A stretch of 64,000 bases of DNA from Salegentibacter salarius (GCF_900168265.1 NZ_FVZF01000003.1:124001-188000); one strand, 5' to 3'; shown: positions 24,060 through 35,062, numbered from the stretch's first letter. Numbers and translations are program-made. Notes: generated by a model from the letters alone, not told the origin.

Positions 24060-25424
24060 TTACCCAAACAAATGGCTTACTACATCTTCAATTTTCGCCA
24101 CTTTTACTACGTTAATATTGAAGTTGTTTTTTGGGATTTTGCTTTGTTTGGAAACCAGGATTGAAGCAAAACCAAGTTTTTCGGCCTCAATAATGCGCTG
24201 TTCCACGCGGGTAACCGGTCTAATTTCACCTGCAAGTCCAACTTCTGCAGCAAAACAAATATCTTTTGGAATAGAGATATCTTCATTGGAAGATAGAATG
24301 GCGGCGATTACCGCAAGGTCTATCGCGGGATCGTCTACACTAATTCCACCCGTAATATTTAGGAAAACATCTTTGGCGCCCAATCTAAAACCGGCTCGTT
24401 TTTCTAAAACCGCCAGTAGCATATTCAGTCTTTTTACATTATAACCGGTGGCGGAACGTTGCGGCGTTCCATAAACTGCCGTGCTAACCAGGGCCTGTAT
24501 TTCTATCATAAGCGGTCGCATCCCTTCCAGGGTGGCTGAAATTGCTGTTCCGCTAAGGTCTTCGTCATTTTTTGAAATCAAAATTTCAGAAGGATTGCTT
24601 ACTTCCCGTAAGCCGCTGCCTTGCATTTCATAAATTCCCAGTTCGTGGGTAGAACCAAAACGGTTTTTATGAGCTCTTAGAATTCGATATACGTGGTTTC
24701 TATCGCCTTCAAACTGCAAAACGGTATCAACCATATGCTCCAGCACTTTTGGGCCGGCAATGCTTCCTTCTTTGGTAATATGGCCAATTAAAATAACCGG
24801 AGTATTAGTTTCTTTTGCGAATTTTATAAGTTCTGCAGTGCACTCTCTAATTTGGGAAATACTACCCGGCGCACTTTCAATATAATCGCTGTGCAGGGTT
24901 TGAATTGAGTCTATAATAATTACTTCGGGCTCAATAGCTTCAATTTGCCTGAAGATATTTTGGGTTTTGGTTTCGGTAAGAATATAGCAATTGGCAGCAA
25001 CAGGGTTGATGCGTTCTGCGCGCATTTTTATTTGCTGCTGACTTTCTTCGCCCGAAACGTATAAAACTTTGTAGTTTAATTGAAGTGAAATTTGAAGGAG
25101 AAGTGTACTTTTTCCTATGCCCGGTTCACCGCCCAGTAGGGTGAGCGATCCAGGTACAAGTCCGCCGCCTAAAACCCGGTCCAGCTCATTATTGCCGGTA
25201 TTCCATCGGTTTTGGGGGCTGTTTTCAATTTCGGCTATTTTTAAAGGTTTGGCAGTTCGTTTTGCTTCCCTTTCGCTAGGAGATTTCCAGTCTTTTTTGT
25301 CAGGTTTTTCTACAATTTCTTCGGCAATGGTATTCCATTCGCCGCAAGAGCTGCATTTGCCCTGCCATTTAGAATATTGACTCCCACAATTCTGGCAATA
25401 AAACGTTGATTTAACCTTGGCCAT
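24060..25424 (-). CDS. radA: DNA repair protein RadA
   Basis: 454 residues. Branch-migration helicase and RecA-like ATPase acting in recombination. N-terminal zinc finger with Cys10, 13, 24 and 27 (CQNC/CSSC), Walker A GEPGIGKST at 99-107, the RadA signature KNRFG in HKNRFGSTHELG, and a C-terminal Lon-protease-like domain (about 330-454) where the catalytic serine of Lon is not expected. All family landmarks are present. No promoter motif was identified; the gene precedes the disrupted toxin-antitoxin pair. Confidence 0.97.
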   Translation of the reverse strand: MAKVKSTFYCQNCGSQYSKWQGKCSSCGEWNTIAEEIVEKPDKKDWKSPSEREAKRTAKPLKIAEIENSPQNRWNTGNNELDRVLGGGLVPGSLTLLGGEPGIGKSTLLLQISLQLNYKVLYVSGEESQQQIKMRAERINPVAANCYILTETKTQNIFRQIEAIEPEVIIIDSIQTLHSDYIESAPGSISQIRECTAELIKFAKETNTPVILIGHITKEGSIAGPKVLEHMVDTVLQFEGDRNHVYRILRAHKNRFGSTHELGIYEMQGSGLREVSNPSEILISKNDEDLSGTAISATLEGMRPLMIEIQALVSTAVYGTPQRSATGYNVKRLNMLLAVLEKRAGFRLGAKDVFLNITGGISVDDPAIDLAVIAAILSSNEDISIPKDICFAAEVGLAGEIRPVTRVEQRIIEAEKLGFASILVSKQSKIPKNNFNINVVKVAKIEDVVSHLFG

Positions 25425-25443
25425 TTAGCTTTAAATTTTCCAG

Positions 25444-26592
25444 CTAATAACCGAAATCTTTTTTAATTGCATCGGCTTTAGCTAGCATAAAATCGGTATC
25501 TAAAAATGCGATTTTTTCCTGTCCGTAGGCATTTTGGTAGGTACGCATTGCTTTTTTAGGATTGCCGGTTTCCTCTTCGTAGCGGGCCTCAAAATAAGTG
25601 CCCAGCATAGTGCCCGGGTAATTATCATAAGCTAAATCGCTTAATCCTTTATAATCGTCCCAGCGTCTTGTTTTTTCAATCGCATTATGAACGGCCAAAA
25701 AATCACTTATTCTTATTTTTTTCTGAATCCCAAAAAGCTCGTTTATGCTTTCATATTTATCGGTTAAAAAATCGACTGAAGAAACAGAGGTTTGCAATAA
25801 AAGCTCATTGTAATCTTTCTTGCTTATTGGCCTGTAAACGCTGAACATGCTTTCCAAAGCAGCCGGAATTGCTTTTCCAACCAGGGAATAATGAGTAGCG
25901 TTTTCAAAATTATCGAACTCGTAGGTTACAAGCTCGTTTTCTACCGCAGCAAGCTGAGAGTTTAAATCTTCAATTCCCTTTTTTAACTGCGGAATATCAT
26001 CTGTACCGGTAGCCAGGTAAAGCCATTTTTTAGTTTCAGCCTTTCTAAGTGCATTGCTGATGCGATCGGCCATTGGTGGCGCCAGATCTGGACTTAAGTT
26101 GATGTAACCATCAAAGATTGGATCTGATTTTAAGAGATAATAATTAATGAAATTTGCCGTATAATCATGCCCTGCAATTACTCTAAAATCTGCAGTTCTG
26201 TATTTATTATCCAGATGCTGCAAGAGTTCCATTCCCAGGAATTCAAAAAAGGCCGCGCCTTTATCTGCCGGCAGGAAATTGCGTTCTTCATAGTAAGCAT
26301 CATCCATACGAGATTTGCTTTGATTGACGCCTACCACAATCATTTCGGGGGCATCTTCCCAGTAAGAATAGTAATCTACGTTGCCGGCCATGGGCTCAAA
26401 AAGATAATCTCCATCGAGTACGAGAATAACCGGGTAAGTCTTTTCGGTGTTTTCCTCGTAATTTCGTGGTAATTGAATCTTGATTTCTCTTGTTTCGCCG
26501 AGTTTTTCGGAAGAGATCGTTTCATAAAGAGTTTGTGCTGAACTTAGTAGCGGCGCCACTAGCAGCACAAAAATTAGTAATTTTTTAATCAT
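25444..26592 (-). CDS. Esterase D-fold alpha/beta-hydrolase with Asp at the nucleophile position
   Basis: 382 residues from MIKKLLIF, which begins a signal peptide (about 1-19, LLSSAQ); the longer upstream frame overlaps the flippase-like gene and is not real. The hydrolase fold is recognisable (YPVILVLDGDYLFEPM, MIVVGVNQSK, GYINLSPDLAPP). The usual elbow GxSxG reads GHDYT at 141-145, so the catalytic serine is replaced by Asp143. A His candidate remains in NATHYSL. The C-terminal 110 residues are helical and TPR-like. Probably an exported, non-classical or non-enzymatic member of the family. Confidence 0.8.
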   Translation of the reverse strand: MIKKLLIFVLLVAPLLSSAQTLYETISSEKLGETREIKIQLPRNYEENTEKTYPVILVLDGDYLFEPMAGNVDYYSYWEDAPEMIVVGVNQSKSRMDDAYYEERNFLPADKGAAFFEFLGMELLQHLDNKYRTADFRVIAGHDYTANFINYYLLKSDPIFDGYINLSPDLAPPMADRISNALRKAETKKWLYLATGTDDIPQLKKGIEDLNSQLAAVENELVTYEFDNFENATHYSLVGKAIPAALESMFSVYRPISKKDYNELLLQTSVSSVDFLTDKYESINELFGIQKKIRISDFLAVHNAIEKTRRWDDYKGLSDLAYDNYPGTMLGTYFEARYEEETGNPKKAMRTYQNAYGQEKIAFLDTDFMLAKADAIKKDFGY

Positions 26593-26629
26593 AGGTGTTG
26601 GGTTTTGTTTAACCAACACAATATATATA

Positions 26630-27595
26630 TTATTTCTGACGGTTGAAAATAGGTAGAAATATGAAGGAAAGTCCGCCCAGAAGCAGCACCAGTAGGGTTT
26701 GAGTGCCCCAGGTAATCCAGCCAAAAGCTTCGCCGGTTTGTTTAGAAATTCCGAAAACAACCAGAATAGCGCCAATTGCCACGGGATAAACGCCAATTCC
26801 GCCATTTGTGGCCGAAATGGCAAAAGAACCAACTACAAATGCAGCCATAATCACAGAAAATTCAGTGTTTTCCATTCCAGGTACTGCAAAAATAATCACA
26901 TAGAACATCAAAATGTACATTAACCAGATAAACAAAGTATGGAAGATAAAAGCCCATTTTTGTTTCATTCTGAATATACTGCGCATTCCTTCTAAAAGTC
27001 CGCGTGCCATTTTTTTAATCCTAACCAAAAAGGAAAGCTGGGATCTTTTAATAAACTGAAGCACCAGAATGCCAACTAATAATAATGCCAAAAGTATCCC
27101 AAAGCTGGTTAAAGGATTAATATCATGGGTGTTGAAAAAAGCCAGTAGATATTCGGTTTGCAGCAATAAAGTAAATGCGGTGATACTTAGCATAACCACT
27201 ACATCGGCAATTCTTTCAGAAATAATGGTTCCAAAAGCTTTTTCAAAAGGAATCTTCTCATAGGAAGAAAGACTGGCTGCGCGCAAAACCTCTCCAGATC
27301 GTGGAATCCCAAAATTTGCCAGGTAGCCGGCCATTACTGCCATAAAACTATTGGGTAACCTGGGTTTGTAGCCCATAGGTTCTAGCATAAACTTCCACCG
27401 GTAAGCACGGGAAAGGTGGGAAAGCCCACCAAATATCATAGAAAGTAATAGAAACCACGGGTTGGCATTTAAAATGTTGAGCCATAATTCTTCCCGTTCT
27501 TCTGGAGTAGCACTGGTTAGAGAATACCAAACTAAAAAAACTCCCAATAATAATGGGAGTATAATTTTAAGTATTTTGACTATTCTCTTGTTCAA
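26630..27595 (-). CDS. Lysylphosphatidylglycerol synthase/UPF0104-like (flippase-type) membrane protein
   Basis: 321 residues with about eight transmembrane helices (e.g. ILPLLLGVFLVWYSLT, WFLLLSMIFGGLSHLSR, LTSFGILLALLLVGILVLQF). The conserved segment SGEVLRAASLSSYEKIPFEKAFGTIISERIAD matches the membrane domain of LPG synthase-like/UPF0104 proteins, which flip or transport lipid-linked substrates. The soluble aminoacyl-transfer domain of MprF is missing, as is usual in this subfamily. Stop and start are 4 bp from panD, so it is likely in one operon with panC-panD; the functional link is unclear. Confidence 0.88.
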   Translation of the reverse strand: MNKRIVKILKIILPLLLGVFLVWYSLTSATPEEREELWLNILNANPWFLLLSMIFGGLSHLSRAYRWKFMLEPMGYKPRLPNSFMAVMAGYLANFGIPRSGEVLRAASLSSYEKIPFEKAFGTIISERIADVVVMLSITAFTLLLQTEYLLAFFNTHDINPLTSFGILLALLLVGILVLQFIKRSQLSFLVRIKKMARGLLEGMRSIFRMKQKWAFIFHTLFIWLMYILMFYVIIFAVPGMENTEFSVIMAAFVVGSFAISATNGGIGVYPVAIGAILVVFGISKQTGEAFGWITWGTQTLLVLLLGGLSFIFLPIFNRQK

Positions 27596-27599
27596 TTAA

Positions 27600-27950
27600 C
27601 TAGCTCAAAAGATTGGTTTCTTCGTTAGGGAAAACCAGGGAAGGTTTAAAAGCTTTAGCTTCTTCAAAATCCATAATAGCATAAGCGATAAGGATTAAAA
27701 TATCACCTTTAGCTACTTTCCTGGCGGCGGCACCGTTTAAAGTGATCTCACCCGTATTTCTTGGTCCCGGAATTACATAAGTCTCTAAACGCTCACCATT
27801 GTTGTTGTTAACAATTTGAACTTTTTCACCTTCAATTATATTGGCAGCTTCCATAAGATCTTCGTCTATGGTAATACTTCCAATGTAATTAAGATCGGCA
27901 CCTGTAACTTTTACTCTGTGTATTTTAGATTTTACTACGTGAACTTGCAT
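27600..27950 (-). CDS. panD: Aspartate 1-decarboxylase (PanD)
   Basis: 116 residues. Makes beta-alanine from L-aspartate for pantothenate/CoA synthesis. The precursor is self-cleaved between Gly24 and Ser25 (YIGSITID), giving the pyruvoyl cofactor; the site is intact. Active-site region [19 protein letters not shown] matches the family. It directly follows panC (3 bp gap) and is followed by the flippase-like gene. Confidence 0.98.
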   Translation of the reverse strand: MQVHVVKSKIHRVKVTGADLNYIGSITIDEDLMEAANIIEGEKVQIVNNNNGERLETYVIPGPRNTGEITLNGAAARKVAKGDILILIAYAIMDFEEAKAFKPSLVFPNEETNLLS

Positions 27951-27953
27951 AGT

Positions 27954-28811
27954 TTATTCCTCGTTATTTAGGGCAATGTTGTCTATAAGCCTAATATCGT
28001 CAACATAGGCTGCGATAAAAGCACGGTAGGTATTGCCTTTTCTTTTTCGGTTAATTTTTTCTAATGTTCGGGTGTCAGCAATCTCAAAATATTCTAGTTT
28101 TAAAACAGGATGGTTTGTGAATTGCTCTTTTACCCAGTTGTGGATATATTCTGCACTTTTTGTGCCAAATAATTCTTTGACCTTAAGCAGGGTTTGATAA
28201 ATGAAAGAAGCTTTTTCCCGTTCATTTATATTCAATCTTTCATTCCTCGAACTTCTTGCTAAACCATTGTCTTCTCGCAAAATGGGACAACCTATTATTT
28301 CCACCGGAAGCCCTGTTTTTTCGGTTAATTTTCTTACAATTTGTAATTGCTGGAAATCCTTCTCACCAAAAAAAGCTTTGTGAGGAGTAATTATTTCGAA
28401 CAATCTTTTTACTATGGTTCCAACCCCGTCAAAATGTCCTTTTCGGTGCTTTCCTTCCATCACTTGCTCTAAACCGTCAAAATTAAACTGCTCAGAACTT
28501 ATATTATCACCATATAACTCGTTGGCGGTAGGAGCAAAAACCCATAGGTTTGAACTGGCCTCTTCCAGGAGTTTAATGTCTTCTGGTAAAGTACGCGGAT
28601 ATTTCTCCAGATCGTTAGGGTTGTCAAATTGAGTGGGATTGACAAAAATGCTGATAATCACCTGGTCACAGACTTCCAAAGCCTGTTTCACCAATGATAA
28701 ATGACCCTGATGTAAGGCGCCCATAGTTGGGACCAGACCAATGGTTTCAGCTTTAGATTTTGCGGCTTTAATCGCCGCCTGTAAAGGGGTTTTTTCTTTG
28801 AAAACCTGCAT
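27954..28811 (-). CDS. panC: Pantothenate synthetase (PanC)
   Basis: 285 residues. Joins pantoate and beta-alanine using ATP. Class I nucleotidyltransferase-type motifs VPTMGALHQGHLSLV at about 27-41 and the KMSKS-like SSRNERLN region, with FFGEKDFQQLQIVRKL between. Operon panC-panD-flippase-like. TAAGTTTG promoter upstream; transcribed divergently from the GT5-like gene. panB is not in this window. Confidence 0.98.
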   Translation of the reverse strand: MQVFKEKTPLQAAIKAAKSKAETIGLVPTMGALHQGHLSLVKQALEVCDQVIISIFVNPTQFDNPNDLEKYPRTLPEDIKLLEEASSNLWVFAPTANELYGDNISSEQFNFDGLEQVMEGKHRKGHFDGVGTIVKRLFEIITPHKAFFGEKDFQQLQIVRKLTEKTGLPVEIIGCPILREDNGLARSSRNERLNINEREKASFIYQTLLKVKELFGTKSAEYIHNWVKEQFTNHPVLKLEYFEIADTRTLEKINRKRKGNTYRAFIAAYVDDIRLIDNIALNNEE

Positions 28812-28834
28812 TTTATTATAAAATTAACAGCGTG

Positions 28835-28842
28835 CAAACTTA
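28835..28842 (-). promoter_or_regulatory. -7 promoter element TAAGTTTG of the panC operon
   Basis: TAAGTTTG on the minus strand, 23 bases upstream of the panC ATG, about 30 bp from a divergent -7 element at 28874. Confidence 0.55.
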
Positions 28843-28873
28843 ATATATTACTAGCAATCTGCATAAATTTTTG

Positions 28874-28881
28874 TAATTTTG
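28874..28881 (+). promoter_or_regulatory. -7 promoter element TAATTTTG of the GT5-like gene
   Basis: TAATTTTG on the plus strand, 40 bases upstream of the ATG at 28922, facing away from the panC element. Confidence 0.55.
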
Positions 28882-28921
28882 CGTGTTTTTTGTTCGCAAT
28901 CGCAATTAAAGCCATCAATTT

Positions 28922-29734
28922 ATGAAAGATAAGAGGATATTATACGTATCATCTGAAGTTATTCCTTACCTACCCGAAACCGAAATATCATCCACGTCTT
29001 TTGAAGCCGCAAAAATGGTAAACAATATTGGAGGGCAAATTAGAATTTTTATGCCCCGGTTTGGTAATATCAACGAACGTCGCCATCAACTTCACGAAGT
29101 GATACGGCTTTCAGGGATGAATTTGGTGATCAATGACCTGGACATGCCATTAATTATAAAAGTGGCTTCTATTCCGAAGGAAAGAATGCAGGTTTACTTT
29201 ATAGATAACGAAGATTATTTTAAAAGAAAAGCTACGCTTACCGATGAAGAAGGTAACTTGTTTGAAGATAATGACGAGCGGGCTATCTTTTTTGCAAAAG
29301 GAGTAATAGAAACCGTTAAGAAATTAAACTGGTCACCCGATATTATTCACGTTCACGGCTGGTTGGCATCCTTACTTCCGCTATACCTTAGAAGGTACTA
29401 TGGTAACGAGCCGTTATTTAGTGGCGCGAAAATTGTTACCTCTGTATACAATCAAGACTTCGAAGGAACGTTAGATGAAGATATGCAGGAAAAGGTATTG
29501 TATGACGGGATGGAAAAAGAAGATATAAAACATCTAAAAACCCCAAACTTTGTTAATTTAATGAAGCTTGCAGCAGATCATTCAGATGCTATAATCACCG
29601 CGGGTGAGAATATTCCTGAAGATCTATCTAAATACCTGAGTAAGCTTAATAAGCCACTACTTCCTTATAAAAACAGGGAAGAGTTTAGCCAGGCTTATCA
29701 GGATTTTTACACTAACGAAGTTTTATCTGAATAG
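28922..29734 (+). CDS. Glycogen/starch synthase-like protein (GT5 N-terminal domain only)
   Basis: 270 residues. The N-terminal Rossmann domain of GT5 glycogen synthases is recognisable (ILYVSSEVIPY, EAAKMVNNIGGQIRIFMPRFG, DIIHVHGWLASLLPLYLR). Full-length GlgA is about 480 residues and binds ADP-glucose between two domains; here the second domain (nucleotide-sugar site) is missing, as is the usual KTGGLGDV loop. Flavobacterial genomes often carry such a short form beside panC. Catalytic activity is doubtful; a regulatory or binding role is possible. The DUF4270 gene follows after 13 bp. Confidence 0.85.
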   Translation: MKDKRILYVSSEVIPYLPETEISSTSFEAAKMVNNIGGQIRIFMPRFGNINERRHQLHEVIRLSGMNLVINDLDMPLIIKVASIPKERMQVYFIDNEDYFKRKATLTDEEGNLFEDNDERAIFFAKGVIETVKKLNWSPDIIHVHGWLASLLPLYLRRYYGNEPLFSGAKIVTSVYNQDFEGTLDEDMQEKVLYDGMEKEDIKHLKTPNFVNLMKLAADHSDAIITAGENIPEDLSKYLSKLNKPLLPYKNREEFSQAYQDFYTNEVLSE

Positions 29735-29747
29735 AAATTTTTATCGA

Positions 29748-31313
29748 ATGAATTTAATGAGAATGATGTATAAAACAGCAACTCTACTTGTTGTTGTTTT
29801 TGCTTTTGTGGCATGTGATGATGAGTATAGTACCGTTGGCGGTGAAATTATTGAAAACCCAAGTAATCTTGAATTAGAGGAGGTTGAGGTGACTGCTTAC
29901 AGTAAAAAGATCAATTCAGTACAAACGAATAATCTGGGTAACCATTTACTGGGTGTTTTTAATCACCCAATTTACGGGCAAACTACGGCAAGCATACTTA
30001 GCCAGGTTTCTTTGCCTACTAATAATCCTACTTTTGGAGTAGAGCCAGAGCTTGATAGCGTGGTTTTAACCATTCCTTACTTTAGTACAGAAGGAGATTT
30101 AGATACAGACGGAAATATAGAGTACGTTTTAGATTCGGTTTATGGAAATACACCGATTAAAATCTCTGTACAGGAATCTAATTATTACCTAAATGATCTG
30201 GATCCTGAAGCAGATTTTCAGGATAGACAGCGTTATTATTCAGATCAACAAGACCTATTTGAGCAAAACCTTATTGGGGATGTGATTTACGAAAATGATA
30301 ATTTTATACCCTCGCCAAGAGCTATTGTTTCTTATGAAGAGAATGCAGAAGGCGAACAGGACACTATTACTTCGGGGCCTGCTTTAAGAGTTAAACTTCC
30401 GGTAGATTATTTTCAGGAGAAAATTATAGCGAAGGAAGGTTCTAGCGTACTTAGTAATAATAACAATTTCAAAAATTATTTACGCGGAATGTTCATTAAA
30501 GCTGAATCAACAGCCGAGGATGGTACAATGATTTTCTTTAATCTTCAGGATTCAGATGCCGGGATAGAGCTTTTTTATACCAGCGAGGTTGAAACAACTA
30601 CAGATGATGGTGGCACTGAAACAGAAAGAGATACCAGAAATTATAAACTGAATTTTGGAAGTACTATCGTAAATACATTTGAGGGAGAATATCCTGGAGA
30701 TGTTTTACAGGCTATAGAGGAATCTAACGAAGATGCCGGTGCAGAAAAACTTTTCCTTAATGGAGGAGAAGGTACTTTGACTGTGGTGGAGCTTTTTGAA
30801 AGTGACGAGCAAATAGAAGCTTTAAGAGAGAATAACTGGCTTATTAATGAAGCTAATCTTAGCTTTTATGTAGATCAGGATTTTGCTAGTGAAATTAATG
30901 AACCTACACGTATTTATCTTTACGATTTAGATAATAATAGAATTATTGCCGATTATAATTTCTCTTTGAATTTTATTCAGGATGGGAATGAGAATAATCC
31001 GGCTACCTCGCTTTCTTCTTTCTCTGCTCCTTTAGAAAGAGATGAAGATGGAAACGGAATTCGTTATAAGCTGAATGTAACTCAACACGTTACTAATATC
31101 ATTGAAAATGAAGCTGAAAATGTAAGATTAGGTTTGGCTGTTACGCAAAACATAAACATTACCAGCACCTCGGCAGTTAGAAATACTGAAGATGTGGAGT
31201 TTTATCCGGTAATGGGTGTGGTTACACCAGAAGGTACCGTTTTACACGGAAACCTTTCAAATGACGAAGAAAAGCGATTAAAGCTTAGAATATATTATAC
31301 AGAGATTAATTAA
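29748..31313 (+). CDS. DUF4270 lipoprotein
   Basis: 521 residues. Lipobox FAFVAC precedes an acidic DDEYSTVGGE start, as in Bacteroidota surface lipoproteins. The body is beta-rich and matches the DUF4270 type seen between glycogen synthase-like and glmS genes in flavobacteria (LGVFNHPIYGQTTASI, VLTIPY). Function unknown, envelope-located. Of several near methionines at the N-terminus (M1, M4, M6, M7) any could start. Sits between the GT5-like gene and glmS with short gaps (13 and 16 bp), so all three probably form one operon. Confidence 0.87.
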   Translation: MNLMRMMYKTATLLVVVFAFVACDDEYSTVGGEIIENPSNLELEEVEVTAYSKKINSVQTNNLGNHLLGVFNHPIYGQTTASILSQVSLPTNNPTFGVEPELDSVVLTIPYFSTEGDLDTDGNIEYVLDSVYGNTPIKISVQESNYYLNDLDPEADFQDRQRYYSDQQDLFEQNLIGDVIYENDNFIPSPRAIVSYEENAEGEQDTITSGPALRVKLPVDYFQEKIIAKEGSSVLSNNNNFKNYLRGMFIKAESTAEDGTMIFFNLQDSDAGIELFYTSEVETTTDDGGTETERDTRNYKLNFGSTIVNTFEGEYPGDVLQAIEESNEDAGAEKLFLNGGEGTLTVVELFESDEQIEALRENNWLINEANLSFYVDQDFASEINEPTRIYLYDLDNNRIIADYNFSLNFIQDGNENNPATSLSSFSAPLERDEDGNGIRYKLNVTQHVTNIIENEAENVRLGLAVTQNINITSTSAVRNTEDVEFYPVMGVVTPEGTVLHGNLSNDEEKRLKLRIYYTEIN

Positions 31314-31329
31314 ATAATACCAATATACT

Positions 31330-33177
31330 ATGTGCGGAATTGTAGGATATATTGGGCATAGGGATGCATATCCCGTTGTCCTTAAAGGACTCCAGAGACT
31401 TGAATATCGTGGATATGATAGTGCAGGGATCGCCCTTTATGACGGTAAAGAACTCAAAATGTGTAAAACACAGGGTAAGGTTGCTGATCTAAAAGAGAAA
31501 CTTGAAAATACTATTACCACCAATGGAAATGTGGCGATTGGTCATACACGTTGGGCAACCCACGGGGTGCCAAATGATGTGAATAGTCACCCTCATTATT
31601 CTAATTCTGGTGATATTGTAATAATTCACAACGGAATTATTGAGAATTACGATGCGCTTAAAAAAGAGCTGAAAACTCGTGGTTATACTTTTGAAAGTGA
31701 CACCGATACCGAAGTTTTAGTAAATCTTATAGAAGATGTAATTATTAACGAAGGTGTTAAACTTGGGAAAGCAGTTCAAATCGCTTTGAACCAAACTGTT
31801 GGAGCTTATGCGATCGCGGTTTACAATAAAACGAAGCCAGACGAGATCGTGGTAGCGCGTTTAGGTAGCCCGTTAGCTATTGGTGTTGGAGAAGATGAAT
31901 TTTTTATCGCTTCAGATGCCTCTCCGTTTATAGAGTATACCAACAATGCAATTTACCTGGAAGATGGGGAAATGGCAGTGGTGCGAAGAGGTAAAGAAGT
32001 TAGGGTTAGAAAAATTAAGGATGATACTTTGGTAGATCCTTATATCCAGGAACTTCAACTTAATCTTGAGCAAATTGAAAAAGGTGGATACGAGCATTTT
32101 ATGCTTAAGGAAATTCACGAACAACCTACTGCAATTAAAGATACCTATCGTGGTAGAATGTTAGCCGACGAAGGATTGATAAGAATGGCCGGGGTAGATG
32201 ACAACCTGGAGCGTATTGCCAATGCAAAACGAATCCTTATCGTTGCCTGCGGAACCAGCTGGCACGCCGGTTTGGTTGCTGAATATGTTTTTGAAGAGCT
32301 TGCGAGAATTCCTGTGGAAGTTGAATATGCTTCAGAATTTAGGTATCGTAATCCTATAATTTCAGAAAAAGATGTAATTATAGCAATCTCCCAGAGTGGA
32401 GAAACTGCCGATACCATGGCGGCTATAAAATTAGCTAAGGAAAAAGGCGCGTTCGCTTTTGGAGTTTGTAATGTGGTTGGTTCTTCAATTTCAAGAGAAA
32501 CTCATGCAGGTGCTTATACTCACGCCGGGCCAGAAATTGGGGTGGCTTCTACAAAAGCCTTTACTACTCAAATCACTGTGCTTACTTTAATGGCGCTTAA
32601 GCTTGCAAAGCAAAACGGGACGATCTCTCATACGGAGTTTATGACCTATTTGCAGGAAATGGAACGCATTCCTTCAAAAATAGAGAAAGCATTAGAAGGT
32701 GATGAGCATATAAAAATGATCGCCGATATTTATAAGGATGCCAGAAACTGCCTTTATTTAGGAAGAGGGTTTAACTTCCCGGTAGCTTTAGAGGGAGCGC
32801 TTAAACTTAAAGAGATTTCCTATATTCACGCTGAAGGTTATCCTGCTGCCGAAATGAAACACGGCCCAATTGCGCTTATCGATGAAGAAATGCCTGTTGT
32901 GGTTATTGCAACCAAGAGAGGTCATTACGAAAAAGTGGTAAGTAATATTCAGGAAATTAAATCCAGAAATGGTAAAATTATCGCTATTGTTACTGAAGGT
33001 GACGAGGAGGTGAGAGATCTTGCCGATCACGTGATTGAAGTGCCAGAAACTTTAGAGCCGTTAACGCCGCTTCTAACAACTATTCCTCTTCAGTTATTGT
33101 CATACCATATTGCGGTATTGCTTGGAAAGAATGTAGATCAGCCAAGGAATTTGGCGAAATCTGTTACAGTTGAGTAA
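31330..33177 (+). CDS. glmS: Glutamine--fructose-6-phosphate aminotransferase (GlmS)
   Basis: 615 residues. Makes glucosamine 6-phosphate for peptidoglycan and lipid A. The nucleophile Cys2 of MCGIVGYIGH starts the class II glutaminase domain (about 1-240), followed by two SIS sugar-isomerase domains (ISQSGETADT and STKAFTTQ in the first) and the C-terminal NLAKSVTVE tail. It is 16 bp after the DUF4270 gene. A glmS ribozyme is not expected and none was seen. Two hairpins follow: an inverted repeat and a terminator. Confidence 0.99.
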   Translation: MCGIVGYIGHRDAYPVVLKGLQRLEYRGYDSAGIALYDGKELKMCKTQGKVADLKEKLENTITTNGNVAIGHTRWATHGVPNDVNSHPHYSNSGDIVIIHNGIIENYDALKKELKTRGYTFESDTDTEVLVNLIEDVIINEGVKLGKAVQIALNQTVGAYAIAVYNKTKPDEIVVARLGSPLAIGVGEDEFFIASDASPFIEYTNNAIYLEDGEMAVVRRGKEVRVRKIKDDTLVDPYIQELQLNLEQIEKGGYEHFMLKEIHEQPTAIKDTYRGRMLADEGLIRMAGVDDNLERIANAKRILIVACGTSWHAGLVAEYVFEELARIPVEVEYASEFRYRNPIISEKDVIIAISQSGETADTMAAIKLAKEKGAFAFGVCNVVGSSISRETHAGAYTHAGPEIGVASTKAFTTQITVLTLMALKLAKQNGTISHTEFMTYLQEMERIPSKIEKALEGDEHIKMIADIYKDARNCLYLGRGFNFPVALEGALKLKEISYIHAEGYPAAEMKHGPIALIDEEMPVVVIATKRGHYEKVVSNIQEIKSRNGKIIAIVTEGDEEVRDLADHVIEVPETLEPLTPLLTTIPLQLLSYHIAVLLGKNVDQPRNLAKSVTVE

Positions 33178-33194
33178 AATGTCGACCTAAATAA

Positions 33195-33227
33195 AGACCT
33201 CACAGGTCTCTGAGACCTGTGAGGTCT
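33195..33227. repeat. Perfect inverted repeat after glmS
   Basis: AGACCTCACAGGTCT (33195-33209) and its exact reverse complement (33213-33227) are separated by three bases. It lacks a T-tract and precedes the real terminator, so it looks like an intergenic repeat rather than a terminator. Confidence 0.75.
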
Positions 33228-33241
33228 AATTAAATATATAT

Positions 33242-33282
33242 AAAAATCCCTTTTGAAATTTCTCAGAAGGGATTTTTCTTTT
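33242..33282 (+). terminator. Terminator after glmS
   Basis: AAAAATCCCTT (33242-33252) pairs with AAGGGATTTTT (33267-33277), with further pairs inside, followed by CTTTTT. Confidence 0.9.
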
Positions 33283-34992
<1,710 letters not shown>

Positions 34993-35062
34993 TTAAAAAG
35001 TAAACAGTGGTCAGTGAGCAGTATTCAGTAAATATTTTTTGCTGAAAACTGTAAACATAAAC
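34993..35062. repeat. CAGT-rich direct/inverted repeat between atpD and atpC
   Basis: The 78-bp gap carries several CAGT units (CAGTGGTCAGTGAGCAG, ATTCAGTAAA) and then, in inverted orientation, GCTGAAAACTGTAAAC. It looks like a degenerate member of the CAGT/ACTG repeats common in flavobacterial intergenic DNA, here placed inside an operon. Confidence 0.5.

Noticed and set aside
26593-26832. Upstream extension of the esterase-fold gene by 80 codons
   Set aside because: It overlaps the flippase-like gene on the same strand in another frame and precedes a clear signal peptide start.
31314-31329. glmS ribozyme/riboswitch
   Set aside because: The gap before glmS is only 16 bp and the gene is in an operon; no space for the ribozyme.
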